Assembly (NCBI GenBank): GCA_037176845.1
Contig: JAYKXP010000012.1
Location: forward strand, 124,001-188,000
Origin: Paramarasmius palmivorus
Lineage: Eukaryota; Basidiomycota; Agaricomycetes; Agaricales; Marasmiaceae
Direction: 5' to 3'
Length of the DNA: 64,000 bases
Of this stretch, positions 51,968 through 63,799 are shown piece after piece. The translations under genes and the position numbers were made by a program. Below the pieces are notes generated by a model. The model was not told the origin of the DNA. It did not search any database and worked only from the letters and a program-made list of their open reading frames with translations. Position 1 is the first letter of the stretch. Every line of letters starts with the position of its first letter.

Positions 51968-52855
51968 ATGCCATGTTACCTTAAAGTAAGTATTACTCCA
52001 TTTTTTCATAATCCCAACCCTCCAAGTACAAAGGAATCAAGCAAGACTATTTTGCCGAGGTTCATACCGGTCGTGTACTACCATATCTTCTACAGCTTTC
52101 AAATCCCGCAAACTTCGAAGCATGGCATGACGCGTTCTCTCGGCTCGAGGCTTCTTCCCAGATAGGTTCCTTCTTGCACAAGCCTTCGTCCCCTTTCTCC
52201 ATGCTGCGAACGTGTTCAAGGCTAAAACGGCTCACAGCTTGCCTTGGCACAGCTATTCAACCCGCGCAAAGGAGGTACATCATCAACTGGACTAGGGTGA
52301 AGTGGACGGAAAATCCGGAGAGGAAGAAGTTATGGAAGAATTGGATCTTAGCTATCTTATGTGCGCCAACTACTTTCCTTTTCGATGAAGAAAACGGCTT
52401 ACATCTCTCAAGGTTTACCGATAGCCTACATCAATTACCGGGATTACCACAACGTCCGCGAAGAGACGACAACTCATCTCAAACACATCGCCGTCATCCA
52501 GCTACTCCGCCAAATGCAATATATCGCCCTGCGGAAACGTCAGTTTGATGACAACGTAGAATATCTGGACCAAGTCTTCCGTCCGTTCTTAAAGATTATC
52601 AACACAGACATGTCCAAGGTTCATAATCCGGAGGAATGGACGTATGGAGTTGGTGCTTCGGGATATGGGTTGAAGAGGTACCAGGAAATGTTACAAGAAG
52701 CGGGAAATGAGGTGTACGAGTTGTTCAGTATGACGGAAATCCAGGAAAGAGACCACGAAGTATGGCTCTGGGCTAGGCTCCAAAGTGTGCATCGTCGGCT
52801 TTATGAGGCTAGAGCCAAAATATCGCCAGCGCCGACGCACTCTTCAGACATATAA
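51968..52855 (+). CDS. Hypothetical helical protein
   Basis: The clearest part is the 3' exon from about 52358 to 52855: LSYVRQLLSFSMKKTAYISQ, YINYRDYHNVREETTTHLKH, QLLRQMQYIALRKRQF, VEYLDQVFRPFLKIINTDMS and GLKRYQEMLQEAGNEVYELF, stop 52855. Upstream, FVPFLHAANVFKAKTAHSLP and WHSYSTRAKE join to it through an intron at about 52274-52349. A further 5' exon reading QDYFAEVHTGRVLPYLLQLS and NFEAWHDAFSRLEAS is plausible, with ATG at 51968. The junction between these two parts (about 52130-52160) is unresolved. No family is recognised. It is tail-to-tail with the gene ending at 52932. Confidence 0.55.
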
Positions 52856-52931
52856 CACCTTCTTCGTGTCATAGCTGTTTTGGGATTTGTACTTCGATGC
52901 TTGTAATGTACAACAAAAAAGAGATATACAC

Positions 52932-53731
52932 CTATTCCAACGTTCCTTCCTTCTTTGCTTGACCCGTACCAGCATGATGCAACCTGTCTCTCTTGACCAG
53001 TTTCTTCGCATCCAAGCCAAGCTCTCTCCCAATCACTACAAGTGCTCTCTGTAACACCATACCAACCTCTTGCGCTACTTGTCCCGGCTCCTCTCTACTC
53101 ATCTGCAACGCCCTATGAACATCTTCCGCGGCTCTCTTCATCGTCTCACCCAATCTACGCTTTTTATCCTCATCTTCTACGCCCAATACACCGTTCTTGA
53201 CATCATCCGAGCAGAACACGCACATGTGCGTAAAGTAATTTGCTACAGAATCGTATTCATCCCAACGAACGAAGGGGTATTCGTCGTATTCCACTTTCTG
53301 GATTTGTATGACAGATTGAAGAACTATGTTAATGTTTTCAAGTTGGATAGCATCATAGAGTAGTCGGCCTTCGAGGATGGCGGATAAGGAGAGGTAGATG
53401 GTACTAATGGTTATGAATGCTGTTTCGTTGAGTTAGCATCAGGGGAAGTGGTCCAGAGAACATGAAACAGACCAAACAGTGCACCCCGAAGAGGAGCAGT
53501 AGGTTCGCTGAACCCTGTGTTGCTGCCGCTGTTGCTAGAGCTCGGACGCTCGGTGTTCGATTTGAGATCTCCACTACCGGAACCCAAAGAACTTGCTGCA
53601 GCGTCTGTACTCGTAAAACGAAATGACGAGGATGGGAAGATTCGCCTGATTGTGGATGTGGGGGTGATACTCCGATAGACAGAGGACGCGGCATGCCTTG
53701 ACGCTAGTCTGAAGAAGTTGGGGTTGAGCAT
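52932..53731 (-). CDS. Hypothetical protein with mitochondrial presequence
   Basis: ATG 53731 opens MLNPNFFRLASRHAASSVYR, then TIRRIFPSSSFRFTSTDAAA. This is Arg/Ser-rich and lacks acidic residues, typical of a mitochondrial targeting peptide. A Ser/Asn-rich linker and APLRGALFG follow. After an intron at 53470-53420 comes AFITISTIYLSLSAILEGRL, probably a membrane helix, then KVEYDEYPFVRWDEYDSVAN, KRRLGETMKRAAEDVHRALQ and VLQRALVVIGRELGLDAKKL, stop at 52932. About 250 residues with a single intron, frame intact. The family is not recognised. An inner-membrane protein is a reasonable guess. Confidence 0.7.
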
Positions 53732-53986
53732 GGTGAACAGAACGAAGGAAACGATGTCTTACATATCATAATAGAGACAGGCGGTGAGGAAATTGGTGAC
53801 GTCCACGCTCGGATATTACAACTTCGAGAAGATTCGGGGCCATGAATTTGATATCTCTCGGTTCTCGACCAATCATGGTCAGGTCATCGTGACCAACAAC
53901 ACAGTGTATTGTGAAATCCACGATTCCAAAACGCTTTCGAACTCGAGGCAGATAGATACACTGTATGATTCGTAATCTACGCATTT

Positions 53987-56050
53987 CATCCCCGTGTCGG
54001 AATAAACTCTCCATTCCAGCACTTGAAACCAACGTCTCCGTCAATCTATACACATCATTCTCCATGAGTACCGTTCCAGAGCAAACAGACAGGAAACTTA
54101 CAGTACTAGGATCGCACATTGCCGCTACCTTGGCACCAGTCTGAGTCCTCACTTTGACGTTCTTCACTTTGATGTTTTTGGCTATTGCAGCAATCGTCAG
54201 CGCACACAAAAGGAGAATGGAAGTAAGTCAAAAACGCACCAGTCTCCGGATACAAGTCATAGATCACAACTTCCTTCCCTGTAGCACCGGGAACATCATA
54301 CCAGCACGGGTCGGAGACACATGAGCCTTCTACGTAGGGAACGCTATTTCGAGAAGCATGAGAATCGTGTAGGTGAAAAGGACCGTGTTACATACTCTCG
54401 AAGGTCACCAGAGAAGTTTTCGAACAAGAAGTCTTGGATATTGGTGTTGTTTACCGAGGTGGAGTTAGGTTTAGGGCCAATCTAGGAAGGATTAGCTTTG
54501 CTTATACAAGGCACGGTGAAATAGGCGTACTCCTTGATCCCAGTAGCTACAGGCGCAGGGTCAGTTGGAAGCATCTCTCGTTATTGGTCGAACACTCACT
54601 TCTGCGTGATGTAGATCTAGAACAGCGTGTCAGTTCGTGCTCAACAGAGTGGTAGCCAGAGATGCTTACAGGGAAAGGTACATCCCGAATAGCAATGTTT
54701 CTCCAGGTGATACTATTCGGATGTTTCGTCAGTGCACCAAGCAAGATGGTGTGGTACATGAATCTCACTTGCGTGCCAGTCCATTGCCGCCAGTCCAGCT
54801 CTTGAATCGGGCACCATATAGCGAGTCAACCATAACAACGTTCTCAATTCTAAAGTGCGGGGTTAGCATGCCTCGCAACCATCAGCAAACATACGAGCTT
54901 ACAAAACGTTTTGAACGTCCGCGACTTGTCCGCCTTTACCCAAGGAGCCTATCGAGAGTCCATGGCCGCCTTCACAGTAGGAATCCCTGGGAAATAACGC
55001 GTTACAACACCATTCCACAGCTTAAGTGGCGATAAAATACCTGAAGTGGATATTCTTAGCACCGTTTCCAACTGTGATGCAATCGTCTCCGTTTTGGATG
55101 AAGTTCCTCTCGAAGAGCATGTCAGAAGCGCCTCCGGCTGAGAATCCGTCCCTAGAGATGATCAGCCTGGGAGCCAAAGCGACAAAATTGGCGAACGTAC
55201 GTGTTGAATGGGAACGACTGTACCCGGTTGACCGTTGTCAGCTCGCGTTGCATGTGATGAAGTTTAGCTGGACTGACCTCCGAATCTGACAGAGCGTAAA
55301 TCCTGTTGTTGAAGGCGTGAACATTGCTGGAGCCGCTTGTTGAGAAACTCCATGCTATGGGCTGTGAAGCATTCAGCATCGTGTACCAAATGAATGTGGC
55401 GAATGCAACACACTTTCCACAACTTCATATCCGTAATCACTCCTCCATTGATCTTGCCAAACCGCCAACCATGAGGACGATTGTTTTGTTCTTGAGCATC
55501 CCACCACTGTCGGCAGATGTCAGCAAAGGTAACTGACATGAAGGAGTGGCTTACAGGTTGCCCGTGAGCATCAACCCAGCCCCAGTTTGGGTCCTTTGAA
55601 CCTCTCAAAGTGACGTTCGTTCCTCCACTAAAGAAGAACCTGGGATAGTGTAAGCGGAGAGTTCAAAATAGAAAAAGAGAGCTGCAATGTACCAGTGTCC
55701 AGGGAAGTCGGAAGACGCGACAATAGCTACCAGCGTATCATCAACATGACTTTCAAAAGGGCCAGAAAATATGGGAACATACCTTGGACAGTCGCAATGT
55801 CATCTGGAAGGGTAATGTTTCCTTCAATCCTCACTTCCACATTCTTCAGCGTTGGGAATGTCACTGGCGTCAAGATATTATACGTCTTTCCTTTCTCAAA
55901 CAAGATTGTCGAGTCTGACGTGTAATTTGCCAATCCAGCGACCAATGCCGGTGTATCGTCTTGCCCAGGAGTGTGTGGGACAACAAAAGTCTTCCACGCC
56001 GCGGTGAGTGGAAGCAGTGCGCTGACCAAGACGAAACCGGAGTACCTCAT
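53987..56050 (-). CDS. Secreted GH28 pectinase (exopolygalacturonase-like)
   Basis: Glycoside hydrolase family 28, a parallel beta-helix enzyme that cleaves galacturonan in pectin. ATG 56050 gives a signal peptide (MRYSGFVLVSALLPLTAAW). Blocks follow in order: NVTLRGSKDPNWGWVDAHGQ, WRFGKINGGVITDMKLWK, IAWSFSTSGSSNVHAFNNRI, SFPFNT|DGFSAGG (NTD motif), QNGDDCITVGNGAKNIHF (DD motif), CEGGHGLSIGSLGKGGQ (GHG motif) and YGARFKSWTGGNG (the R-x-K site). The C-terminus is DPSTIDGDVGFKCWNGEFIP, stop 53987. All catalytic Asp, His and Arg/Lys motifs are present. About twelve short introns. FNT...GDDC with YxxRFKSW suggests an exo-acting or rhamnogalacturonan-type member; exact specificity cannot be read. 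Confidence 0.92.
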
Positions 56051-56838
56051 TGTGTAGGGAAATGAGAGTATGGGCTGAATCGTCGCATTTTCCTCGACTA
56101 TTTAAGAGCACAGGGATCGCTGTTGTCGCTTATTTCCACATGAAGAGTACCTGAAAAAGCACACGTGAACAATGTACGAAACGCGTCAACAAACGGACCG
56201 TCGGGCCTCACCGAGCCTTCAGCGCTGTCCACCCGCTTGCCTTGACCAAGATGCCCAAGCCTTTTCCCGCAGCAGTTGAGTTTTTTGACAGGTGCTTGAG
56301 GGTTCGTGTACCGTGTTCGCTGGCGGCATCAGTGCCGCTTCATGCTGAAGAAGAGTGGGAAAAGAGGGAGTAGGCCAAGCATTCTTATACCCCCCAGGTT
56401 GAATACGGAGAAACCTGGGGGTAATCATGGGCGTTGGCAACGTCGTGATAGGTCGTGATGGTCAAAAAAAATCCTGTCACGGAAGTCGTGACACCGTGAT
56501 ATTTTAGAGACGCCCACAGGCCTCCACAAGCGCCCATGACGAATCACGAACAAGGTACATTATTCGTGGACACGGTGTGGTACATAAAAGTACAGGAACG
56601 AGCGATAATAATATTAATAATGATGAATGTCAAAGTACTCAGTACCGGAGCCATCAAGTTGGTGAAATTGGTAAAATTAAAGGAGTGTCGCTACCGCACT
56701 AGTGGGGTAAGGGTGGTATACATAGTGAGTGAGCCGAAAAGGCATGTGAGCTAAAAGTACAACAGCGTGCTGGTATGATAGTTGAGAACAGTAAAAGCAA
56801 AATCTGAGTGAGTAGAAAGTACCGAGGTGATTGTAACT
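56051..56838. other. Intergenic region
   Basis: Upstream of the pectinase; contains no supported gene. A short imperfect inverted repeat around 56440-56500 (GTCGTGA/TCACG-type) may be structural. Confidence 0.4.
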
Positions 56839-57555
56839 TTAGAATCCACCCAAGCATCCATCTAACGACGGCTCCTTGAATTGGTTCTGGCCATGCAGTG
56901 TCTGGACCGATGAGCTCGGTGTCTTTCTCCTCTTCAGCCTAGGCCTATCCTTCACCGGTGAAGGTGGATATGGCAGAAAAGAAAGTGCATGATCTATCTC
57001 TTTCTGTGTATGTGTGGCGGGTATAGGAAGGAGGGATGTATTCCGCGACGACGGAAATCTGGAGTTGGGGTGTGGTAGCGGTGAAGCCAACTGTGGTGAA
57101 CCATATCCATCCGAGTCATCAGACTCTGAACATGAGGACGACGAAGATGTATCAGGTATGAGGTGTGGTACCTCGATGGGAACAGGAGAATGGAGGTTAT
57201 AAACCTGCTCTGGCTCACATGCCTCGTAAGCGCAAGGGTGGAAATAACTGCCCTTGGGCTTCCGAGGTGCATGGCGCATACTGTCAGGGGACCCATAGAC
57301 TCGTCCACCACGCTCCGGAAGTTCGCATGAATTAGGGGATACCTCTATAGGTGCACGATCATAGATACTCGACGAATGGGTCGTGTGTGTCGAGGATACA
57401 ATCGTCGGTGTAGGAGGAAAGTGAACGTGGGGAGATAGAGGTGGAGATGGAAGGGCCTCGAAGGGGTATGCGCATGACGACGACGAGGACTGCGAACGAT
57501 GGGAGGTGGTTGGGCTGGATGATTTCGATTTCAACTTGAGGATTGACCGAACCAT
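56839..57555 (-). CDS. Ser/Pro-rich hypothetical protein
   Basis: A single uninterrupted frame of 238 residues from ATG 57555 (MVRSILKLKSKSSSPTTSHR) to 56839. It is very rich in Ser and Pro with LPSPPLSPHVHFPPTPTIV. Other recognisable pieces are GSYFHPCAYEACEPEQVYN, VPHLIPDTSSSSSCSESDDS, ALSFLPYPPSPVKDRPRLKR and a Gly-rich end SLDGCLGGF. It is mostly disordered, with many SP/TP sites that could be phosphorylated. Similar single-exon proteins with the SFLPYPPSP-KR block are, as far as I recall, common in Agaricomycetes, but no function is known. The ORF length without introns supports a real gene. Confidence 0.75.
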   Translation of the reverse strand: MVRSILKLKSKSSSPTTSHRSQSSSSSCAYPFEALPSPPLSPHVHFPPTPTIVSSTHTTHSSSIYDRAPIEVSPNSCELPERGGRVYGSPDSMRHAPRKPKGSYFHPCAYEACEPEQVYNLHSPVPIEVPHLIPDTSSSSSCSESDDSDGYGSPQLASPLPHPNSRFPSSRNTSLLPIPATHTQKEIDHALSFLPYPPSPVKDRPRLKRRKTPSSSVQTLHGQNQFKEPSLDGCLGGF

Positions 57556-59919
57556 GATTGCAGTTACGGTTCAGGAGGAAGAGGGGTCTGGTCGAGCTTC
57601 TGAAACTACTTCGAAGGGGAAGCGCAGCGCTTGACCTGCAAGCTATCTAATATAGGCTTCTATCAATCTGCGTCATTATGGAAAAGATAACACTCACGAA
57701 AACACGGCCGATTGATGATTGGACCGGTGCTATTATAGCTTCAGAATCATACCTGAGAGTCAAGGCCAGAGGACGGTCTTAAAGTTCCATGATGGTTAAA
57801 AAGAAAAGAGACAACGCCCCAGGATTCCCGATCGGAGTTTCGCCTTGCCGTTGTCATAACATTCCTAAAATGTTTTGTGGAGATACCAATTACAAACCGG
57901 CAGTGCCGGCCCCACGAAATATCGATGTGGAGCTCCTATGATAGTGGCGCCTGCCGAAAACAACAGACTGATGCACGAAACCTCGTTGACTGCATTCGCG
58001 CTCTCAAAGATTGACGTCGAAAGCTCTCGCCTGCAGTGAGTCTTTCAGATGCTCCCTCTCTTTGAAGGACTGACGTCAATTTGTTCCTGGTCATTCTGGA
58101 CAATTTGGTCACATATAGCTTTCCCGACTTGGAATGCTGCGACAATGTGATTGCGGTATCCGTATTCCTCCGTATCCCGAGGCTGTATGTTGTACACCTT
58201 TCATCCGGCAGTGTTTGGGTACGTTTACAGTAACGTCTAGGGGCGATGGCTCGTGGCTTTTGCACCGTAAGCCTGCCAGTGAGCTGCCAAGTAGCTCCAC
58301 CATCAAAAGGCGTCGATACCTTTTGATGCGAGTGTGGGGAACCACGAATATAATTAAACAACCGAAAACGCCTCAACTGCACCGCTCAGGTGCAAGTGCG
58401 ATCAGGCGAGTAAACAAGCGAGATAAACAAGTGCGATGAGGCCGGATGGATTTGTGGATAAGAGCAATAATACCCTGGACACACTTTACAGGAAACAAAG
58501 TAGTGCTATTCATGTAAAAGATGATCCAGGGATCCAGGGATATTGAACGCAGATCTGAATAGACAGGTCCGGTACCCCGAGGCACGAAAATAACGCTAAT
58601 ATGCCATCCTGTCTGCTGAACCGAGGTACATTCTAGACTTCCGCCCAACATATCCGTCAGCCTAGCGACTTGCAAGGAAGCAGGCCATTTCATATGCGTA
58701 CCAGACCAAAAGGCGATTGTTGAACGAGGCCTATCGGTTCCCATGTACTACGAAGCGAATTTCCGGACCTAGTCCATCTTGGCTTGATCTTGGATGCCTG
58801 CTGACAGAAGAAGCCCGACGATGATGGATGAGAGGACGGTGTAATGACCCAGTGTGTAGCCCACGGGACTGACCTACATGTACAACTTTGGGAGGCTCCA
58901 CGACCTCGTTCTAGGACGAAGGTCCGTCGAAGGGCAAGAGCATGCTATAGACGCCTCTCCGTTGGGAAGGTGCTTGTTGAACCTTTGGCGTTCGCTCTAA
59001 AAATGCACGAGGAAGGTGAGGAAAGACCCGGAGATAGCGAAGTCAACTAAAACTGACCACCCCAGTGATAACATTCGTACACATAGCTCCTTCACTCTTT
59101 GAACAAGTTTTACGGTTGTGGCTCGAGAACTAGCCAAAGGTCAACAAGTCGTCAACATCTCGCAGCTTCGCGGATATCTGTGTGGAATATGGTCTTATTA
59201 AGAAAAAATCATAGATAGAACCATTGAATCTCCACTCACATCAGCAAGCAAAGCAGGCACCGAAATAAAGAGTCAAGGATATATTTTCACACCGGGGCGG
59301 TATGCCTGCCATTGGTCCACATGCAGCTCATGTGAAAACACAGAAAAAGCGCAGTGACGTCTTGTCGTTTTGTGGACGATATCTCGTTGATTGGGGCGTA
59401 TTAGCCTACGAGAAGAGGATCAGTCCTCTTCTCTTGTCGCTCCAATCTGCCCATGGGCCCTGGGGAATCCCGAACACGGTGATAACATGTATCCAAGTGG
59501 AAACAGTCTTTGATGCCCGCTGCTCCGCGTAACCAGTATTCTCTATGCTGGATTCCAGACTCCAGAGCGAGCGATGATAATCGTAGAAGTTGTAAAGGAC
59601 TCTCCACCACAGTATGGTCAACATCAAGACGTCTTGGACGTCCCACAACGGCCCCAAAGCTTGACCTAAAAACATCGGAGGTTAATCCATGAAACGTAAA
59701 GGAATAACAGGAGCTGGCTGATACTCGGTTTATGGTGAAATTTCCCCAACTGAGAATAATATAATTCTGGTGGAATATGTAAAGGGCCATGGATGATGGA
59801 AGTGAAAGAAAAAATGAAAAATGAGGTGATCCACGTCGCCGTCGGAACGGCAGTGCTGCGTGCTAATAGACGCCGGTGCCTGCCAATTGTCGCCCACCAT
59901 CTCGTGGCCATCACTGTCG
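57556..59919. other. Gene-poor region, about 2.3 kb
   Basis: No gene recognised with confidence. Minus-strand frames at 58373-58744 and 59406-59675 (with WADWSDKRRGLILFS) contain hydrophobic or aromatic stretches that could be exons of an unidentified membrane protein, but I could not join them. The 300 bases before 59920 are the likely promoter of the DUF726 gene. Confidence 0.4.
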
Positions 59920-62900
59920 ATGCCAGCGACGAAACCTGCCGTCAACATATTCGACGACGACGACGATGAGGGCTGGCAAGATATGCCCGTTGTCCGAGAG
60001 GACACTATCCGCGGGGGTCTCGACGAAGAAGATCAGAAAAGGTACCATTACACACCCTCGGCATCCAAGAGTGCCAAATCGACCAATGCGACTGGAAACC
60101 TAATCGATTTTGATGATTCTGGGAACGAATGGAGGTCGAAGGGGGAGACAAACGAGAGCGAGTATACAAGGCTAAGGGTTAATGAGGAAGATGAGTCGGA
60201 CGAGGTGCATCTGCGGACGAAATATTTATTCGACGAGGACAAGGCAATGACTCCGCTCAGCCAGATGCAGGCGACAAAGGATCTTCTCACCGAGGCTCAG
60301 AGGATTGCTTATGTTGGTCTATGTGCGCTCACTATTCGAGAGATGGCACAAAAATTGAAGGCACAGAATCGGAAGGAGCTTAAGGGTGCAGCAGGAAATC
60401 TGGATTTGTGGGCAATGAAGATTATGGGTCGGTTATATTATCATATGGGACTCGAAACTCAAGGTCAATCCATTCTCTTCTCTTATTTTAGCATACTCAA
60501 CGACCAAACAGAGCAGAAAATGATTGAAAGCCTTGGGGATCATGGCGTGGAAGCCATGGATCTCGTACCAGCGCTGATGACTACTCACACTGTTTCCAAT
60601 CCCGAATACGACCCAGCAGAGGCGAAACGGCGCGAAGAAGAGGCAAGAGATGCTGCTGCTGCAAAGACCGAGGACGATTCCGAAGATATATCTGGCCAAA
60701 CATCTGCCGACAATACCCTCGATGTCCCCAATAATTTCGACAAAGGAACCCCGGTATCACCTCCCATACCAGCCACGCCGTCAACCAAGGTCTTCCAAAC
60801 CACCGCTCGTGTGCTGGAAGACACATCAACGACCACCATACCTGGTGTGTCTACTTCCTTATCAGCCGCCGATGAAAAGGTGACCCTGGACATCCGGTGG
60901 ACTGTTCTATGCGATCTCTTCCTCGTTCTTATTGCGGATAGCGTGTACGATGCGCGGTCGCGAGTTCTTTTGGAAGCAGTCGCCGTTAAGCTCGGACTCG
61001 GATGGCTTGACCTAGTCAAATTCGAGAGTCGTGTGACCGAAGCGCTGGAGATCCAGGAAGGCACGCAGAACATGGAGAGCAAAGAGATCATTGAAGGCCG
61101 AATGAAATCGGCTAGGAAGAAGCGTTATATGATGATGGGTTTGGCGACATTAGGCGGAGGATTGGTTATAGGGTTGTCCGCAGGTTTATTAGCAGTACCC
61201 ATCGCTGCAGGCTTGGGTACAGCATTTGGCACTATTGGTGTTACTGGTGCATCCACGTTCCTTGCTGGAGCTGGTGGTGCCGCAGTTATTACCACTGGAG
61301 GCGTCCTGACAGGATCGGGCATTGCGGCGAAGGGTATGGCAAAGCGAACACGTTTCGTTCGGACATTTGATGTCCTCCCGTTACATAATAATAAACGTGT
61401 CAGTGCAATTCTCACTGTCCCAGGGTGTGTATCTGCAGCTGTCATTCAAACTCTTGGCTAATGAAAAACCCCAGATTTTTGAACGGTGTGCATGATGACC
61501 CTCGATTACCATTCAGTGTCCTCGACCCCGTTGTTGGAGATGTATACAGCGTTCTATGGGAACCTGAGATGATCCGAGAAACCGGTGACGCCCTCAAGAT
61601 CTTGACTGGAGAAGTCCTGACCCAAATTGGTCAAACTGTGCTGCAAGCAACGGTCATGGCTACGCTCATGACAGCCTTACAATGGCCAATTAGTACGTCT
61701 CTTCAGCGAATATCTCGACCAAATACTGACTTGGCTCCGAAGTTCTGACCAAACTTGGATATTTGATTGATAATCCATGGAATAATGCACTCGATCGTGC
61801 TAAAGCAGCAGGCAGTGTTCTCGCTGACATTCTCATACATCGAAACCTAGGCGTTCGCCCTATAACGCTCGTAGGCTTCTCCCTCGGGGCTCGGGTCATC
61901 TTTTACGCCCTCCTCGAGCTGGCAAAGCACAAGGCATACGGTATTGTCCAAGATGTCTTCCTCATGGGCGCTACACTCTCCGTATCCCAAAAGACATGGC
62001 TAGAGACTCGGTCCGTCGTTTCAGGACGATACGTTAATGCTTTCGCTAGGAACGACTGGGTACTCAACTACCTGTTCCGTGCAACGAGTGGTGGTGTTGG
62101 TACAGTAGCCGGCTTGAGGCCTGTTATGGGAGTTCCGGGTCTAGAGAATGTGGATGTGACGGATAAGATTTCAGGGCATATGAGCTATAGGACGTTTATG
62201 CCTCTCATACTAGACCAGTTGGGTTTCCCGGTGTTCGCTGACTACTTTGATGAACCCGAGGTACGTCATCGCCTTCCCTGCATAGTTCGTGTGCTCATGG
62301 GGTTTCTCAGGAACCCGACTTTGAAGGCGAACGAGTGGTCGTACAAGAAGGTCAAGACACCGAGAAGAAAAGCTGGTTTTCGCGCAAGAAAGCACCGACT
62401 TCTCAGCAGCACGTTTCTCGTCCACCTTCGGCTTCATCATTCTCCTTCATCAAGAAACAACCAACTAACAATGGAAAAGACCTAGACAAAGTGGATGAAG
62501 ATGAAGACCTTCCGCCGAGAGTAGACTCACCCGCCAATTCTACTCCCTCGGGCACTGAAACACCCACCGATACCAATATCCCTATGCACGCAGGCTTCAA
62601 TCTGGCCGCCATGAAGGACGTGATCGGCAAGTCGGAGGCGAATCCTGATGAATTAAACATGCCAGAACCGACACCGTTGGCAGCACCGACGATACCTCCG
62701 CCAAAGAATAGGACGGTATCCACACCTCTTCCCCTTCCGCCATCGCCGACCCGTGCTCATAGCCCGTTCGAGCCAGCTTCCAAGGCTCCTTCTGCTTCCC
62801 ATGACGACCTGACCGCCAGTATGGCGAGGTCGGTGTCGTTGAACGATGTCTCTCAATCTCTGGATCGCAATGAGGAAGATGATGATTCACCAGCGCTCAC

Positions 62901-63363
62901 ACCGCCGCCACCTCCGCTTCCAGAAAAGCCATCTTATACCTCGCCTTCGCCGGCAAAGACATTCTCGCCGCCTCCGATATCATTATTCTCGTCACCATCA
63001 GTCACGTCTCTACATTCGACACCGCCTATCCGTTCATACGAACCGCCACCAACGCTATCCTTCGGAGGAAGTGACGGTTCTCTGTGGTCAGATCCTGTAC
63101 CTGCCCACAAACCGGCAAATCCGTTCTCCAACCCCTTCGGAGCTTCATCTTCCTCGTTAGGATACAGCTCTTTCAGTTCACCTACACCCCCAATGCCCAT
63201 GAATACAGGTCTCTCTTTTGGTGGTGCGGATGGTTCAATAAGCACTACAGGCTCGACGAGTACGTTTGGTGGATCGTCTAACGATCCGTGGAAGATTCCT
63301 GGCGACCTCGGAACTGGAAAAAAAAAGACTGCCAATAACTTCTATTCTAATCCATGGTCGTAG
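59920..63363 (+). CDS. DUF726 protein, TMCO4/Mil1-like
   Basis: The start was chosen at MPATKPAVNIFDDDD (59920); an in-frame ATG at 59860 is also possible. An acidic N-terminus is followed by a long helical region (LLTEAQRIAYVGLCALTIRE, IRWTVLCDLFLVLIADSVYD). Then come a glycine-rich hydrophobic segment (LATLGGGLVIGLSAGLLAVP), DPRLPFSVLDPVVGDVYSVL and WEPEMIRETGDALKIL, and a lipase-type nucleophile motif in ITLVGFSLGARVIFYALLEL. Further on are VSGRYVNAFARNDWVLNYLF and GHMSYRTFMPLILDQLG. This is the DUF726 alpha/beta-hydrolase domain of TMCO4 and yeast Mil1. A long disordered tail ends with NPFSNPFGASS, NDPWKIPG and NNFYSNPWS, NPF/DPW-like motifs typical of binding to EH domains and clathrin adaptors. 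Introns fall at about 61425, 61693 and 62262. About 1060 residues. Confidence 0.88.
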
Positions 63364-63799
63364 TGCTAATAAGCTTCAGCAGTATTTACATACGTGTTAC
63401 AGCCGCGTGTTTTCGTTTTGGCATTTCGTATAGTACTTTGGTTGGACTACACATCTCATTATCATACCTTAGACATATGTACAACATGGTCTCGCTACAT
63501 TGTAAACACTACTATTGCATGCGCTTCTTAGTAAGCTCTGAATCCTCTACTATGATTGAGTGGTCTGTCATTCTCCTAGGACCTATATACGTATGTACAG
63601 CAATTATAAGCACGATTATAGCGGCGAAAAGTAAGCCTTTTGGCGTCGCGCCCTGAGTGTTTTAGATTTCCATGACTGTACACGGACAATAGTTCCAAGA
63701 ATGATGATACACCCTTCATGAAAAGAGGTGAGACGTAGCTGTAGAATGTTGTCAGAAGATTCAAATGATACGCGACAAGACTTACCACTGCGCAAGGTA
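63364..63799. other. Intergenic region between convergent genes
   Basis: No supported gene; short ORFs only. Presumably 3' non-coding of the DUF726 gene and of the minus-strand gene at the right edge. Confidence 0.45.

Noticed and set aside
52174..52548. 124-codon plus-strand frame as the main frame of the gene at 51968-52855
   Set aside because: The alternative frame (FVPFLHAANVFKAKTAHSLP then RAKE joined through an intron to LSYVRQLLSF) gives a more natural protein and a proper intron.
59401..59914. Minus-strand ORFs before the DUF726 gene, considered as DUF6533 exons
   Set aside because: Some aromatic and hydrophobic stretches, but the family's ordered blocks could not be assembled.
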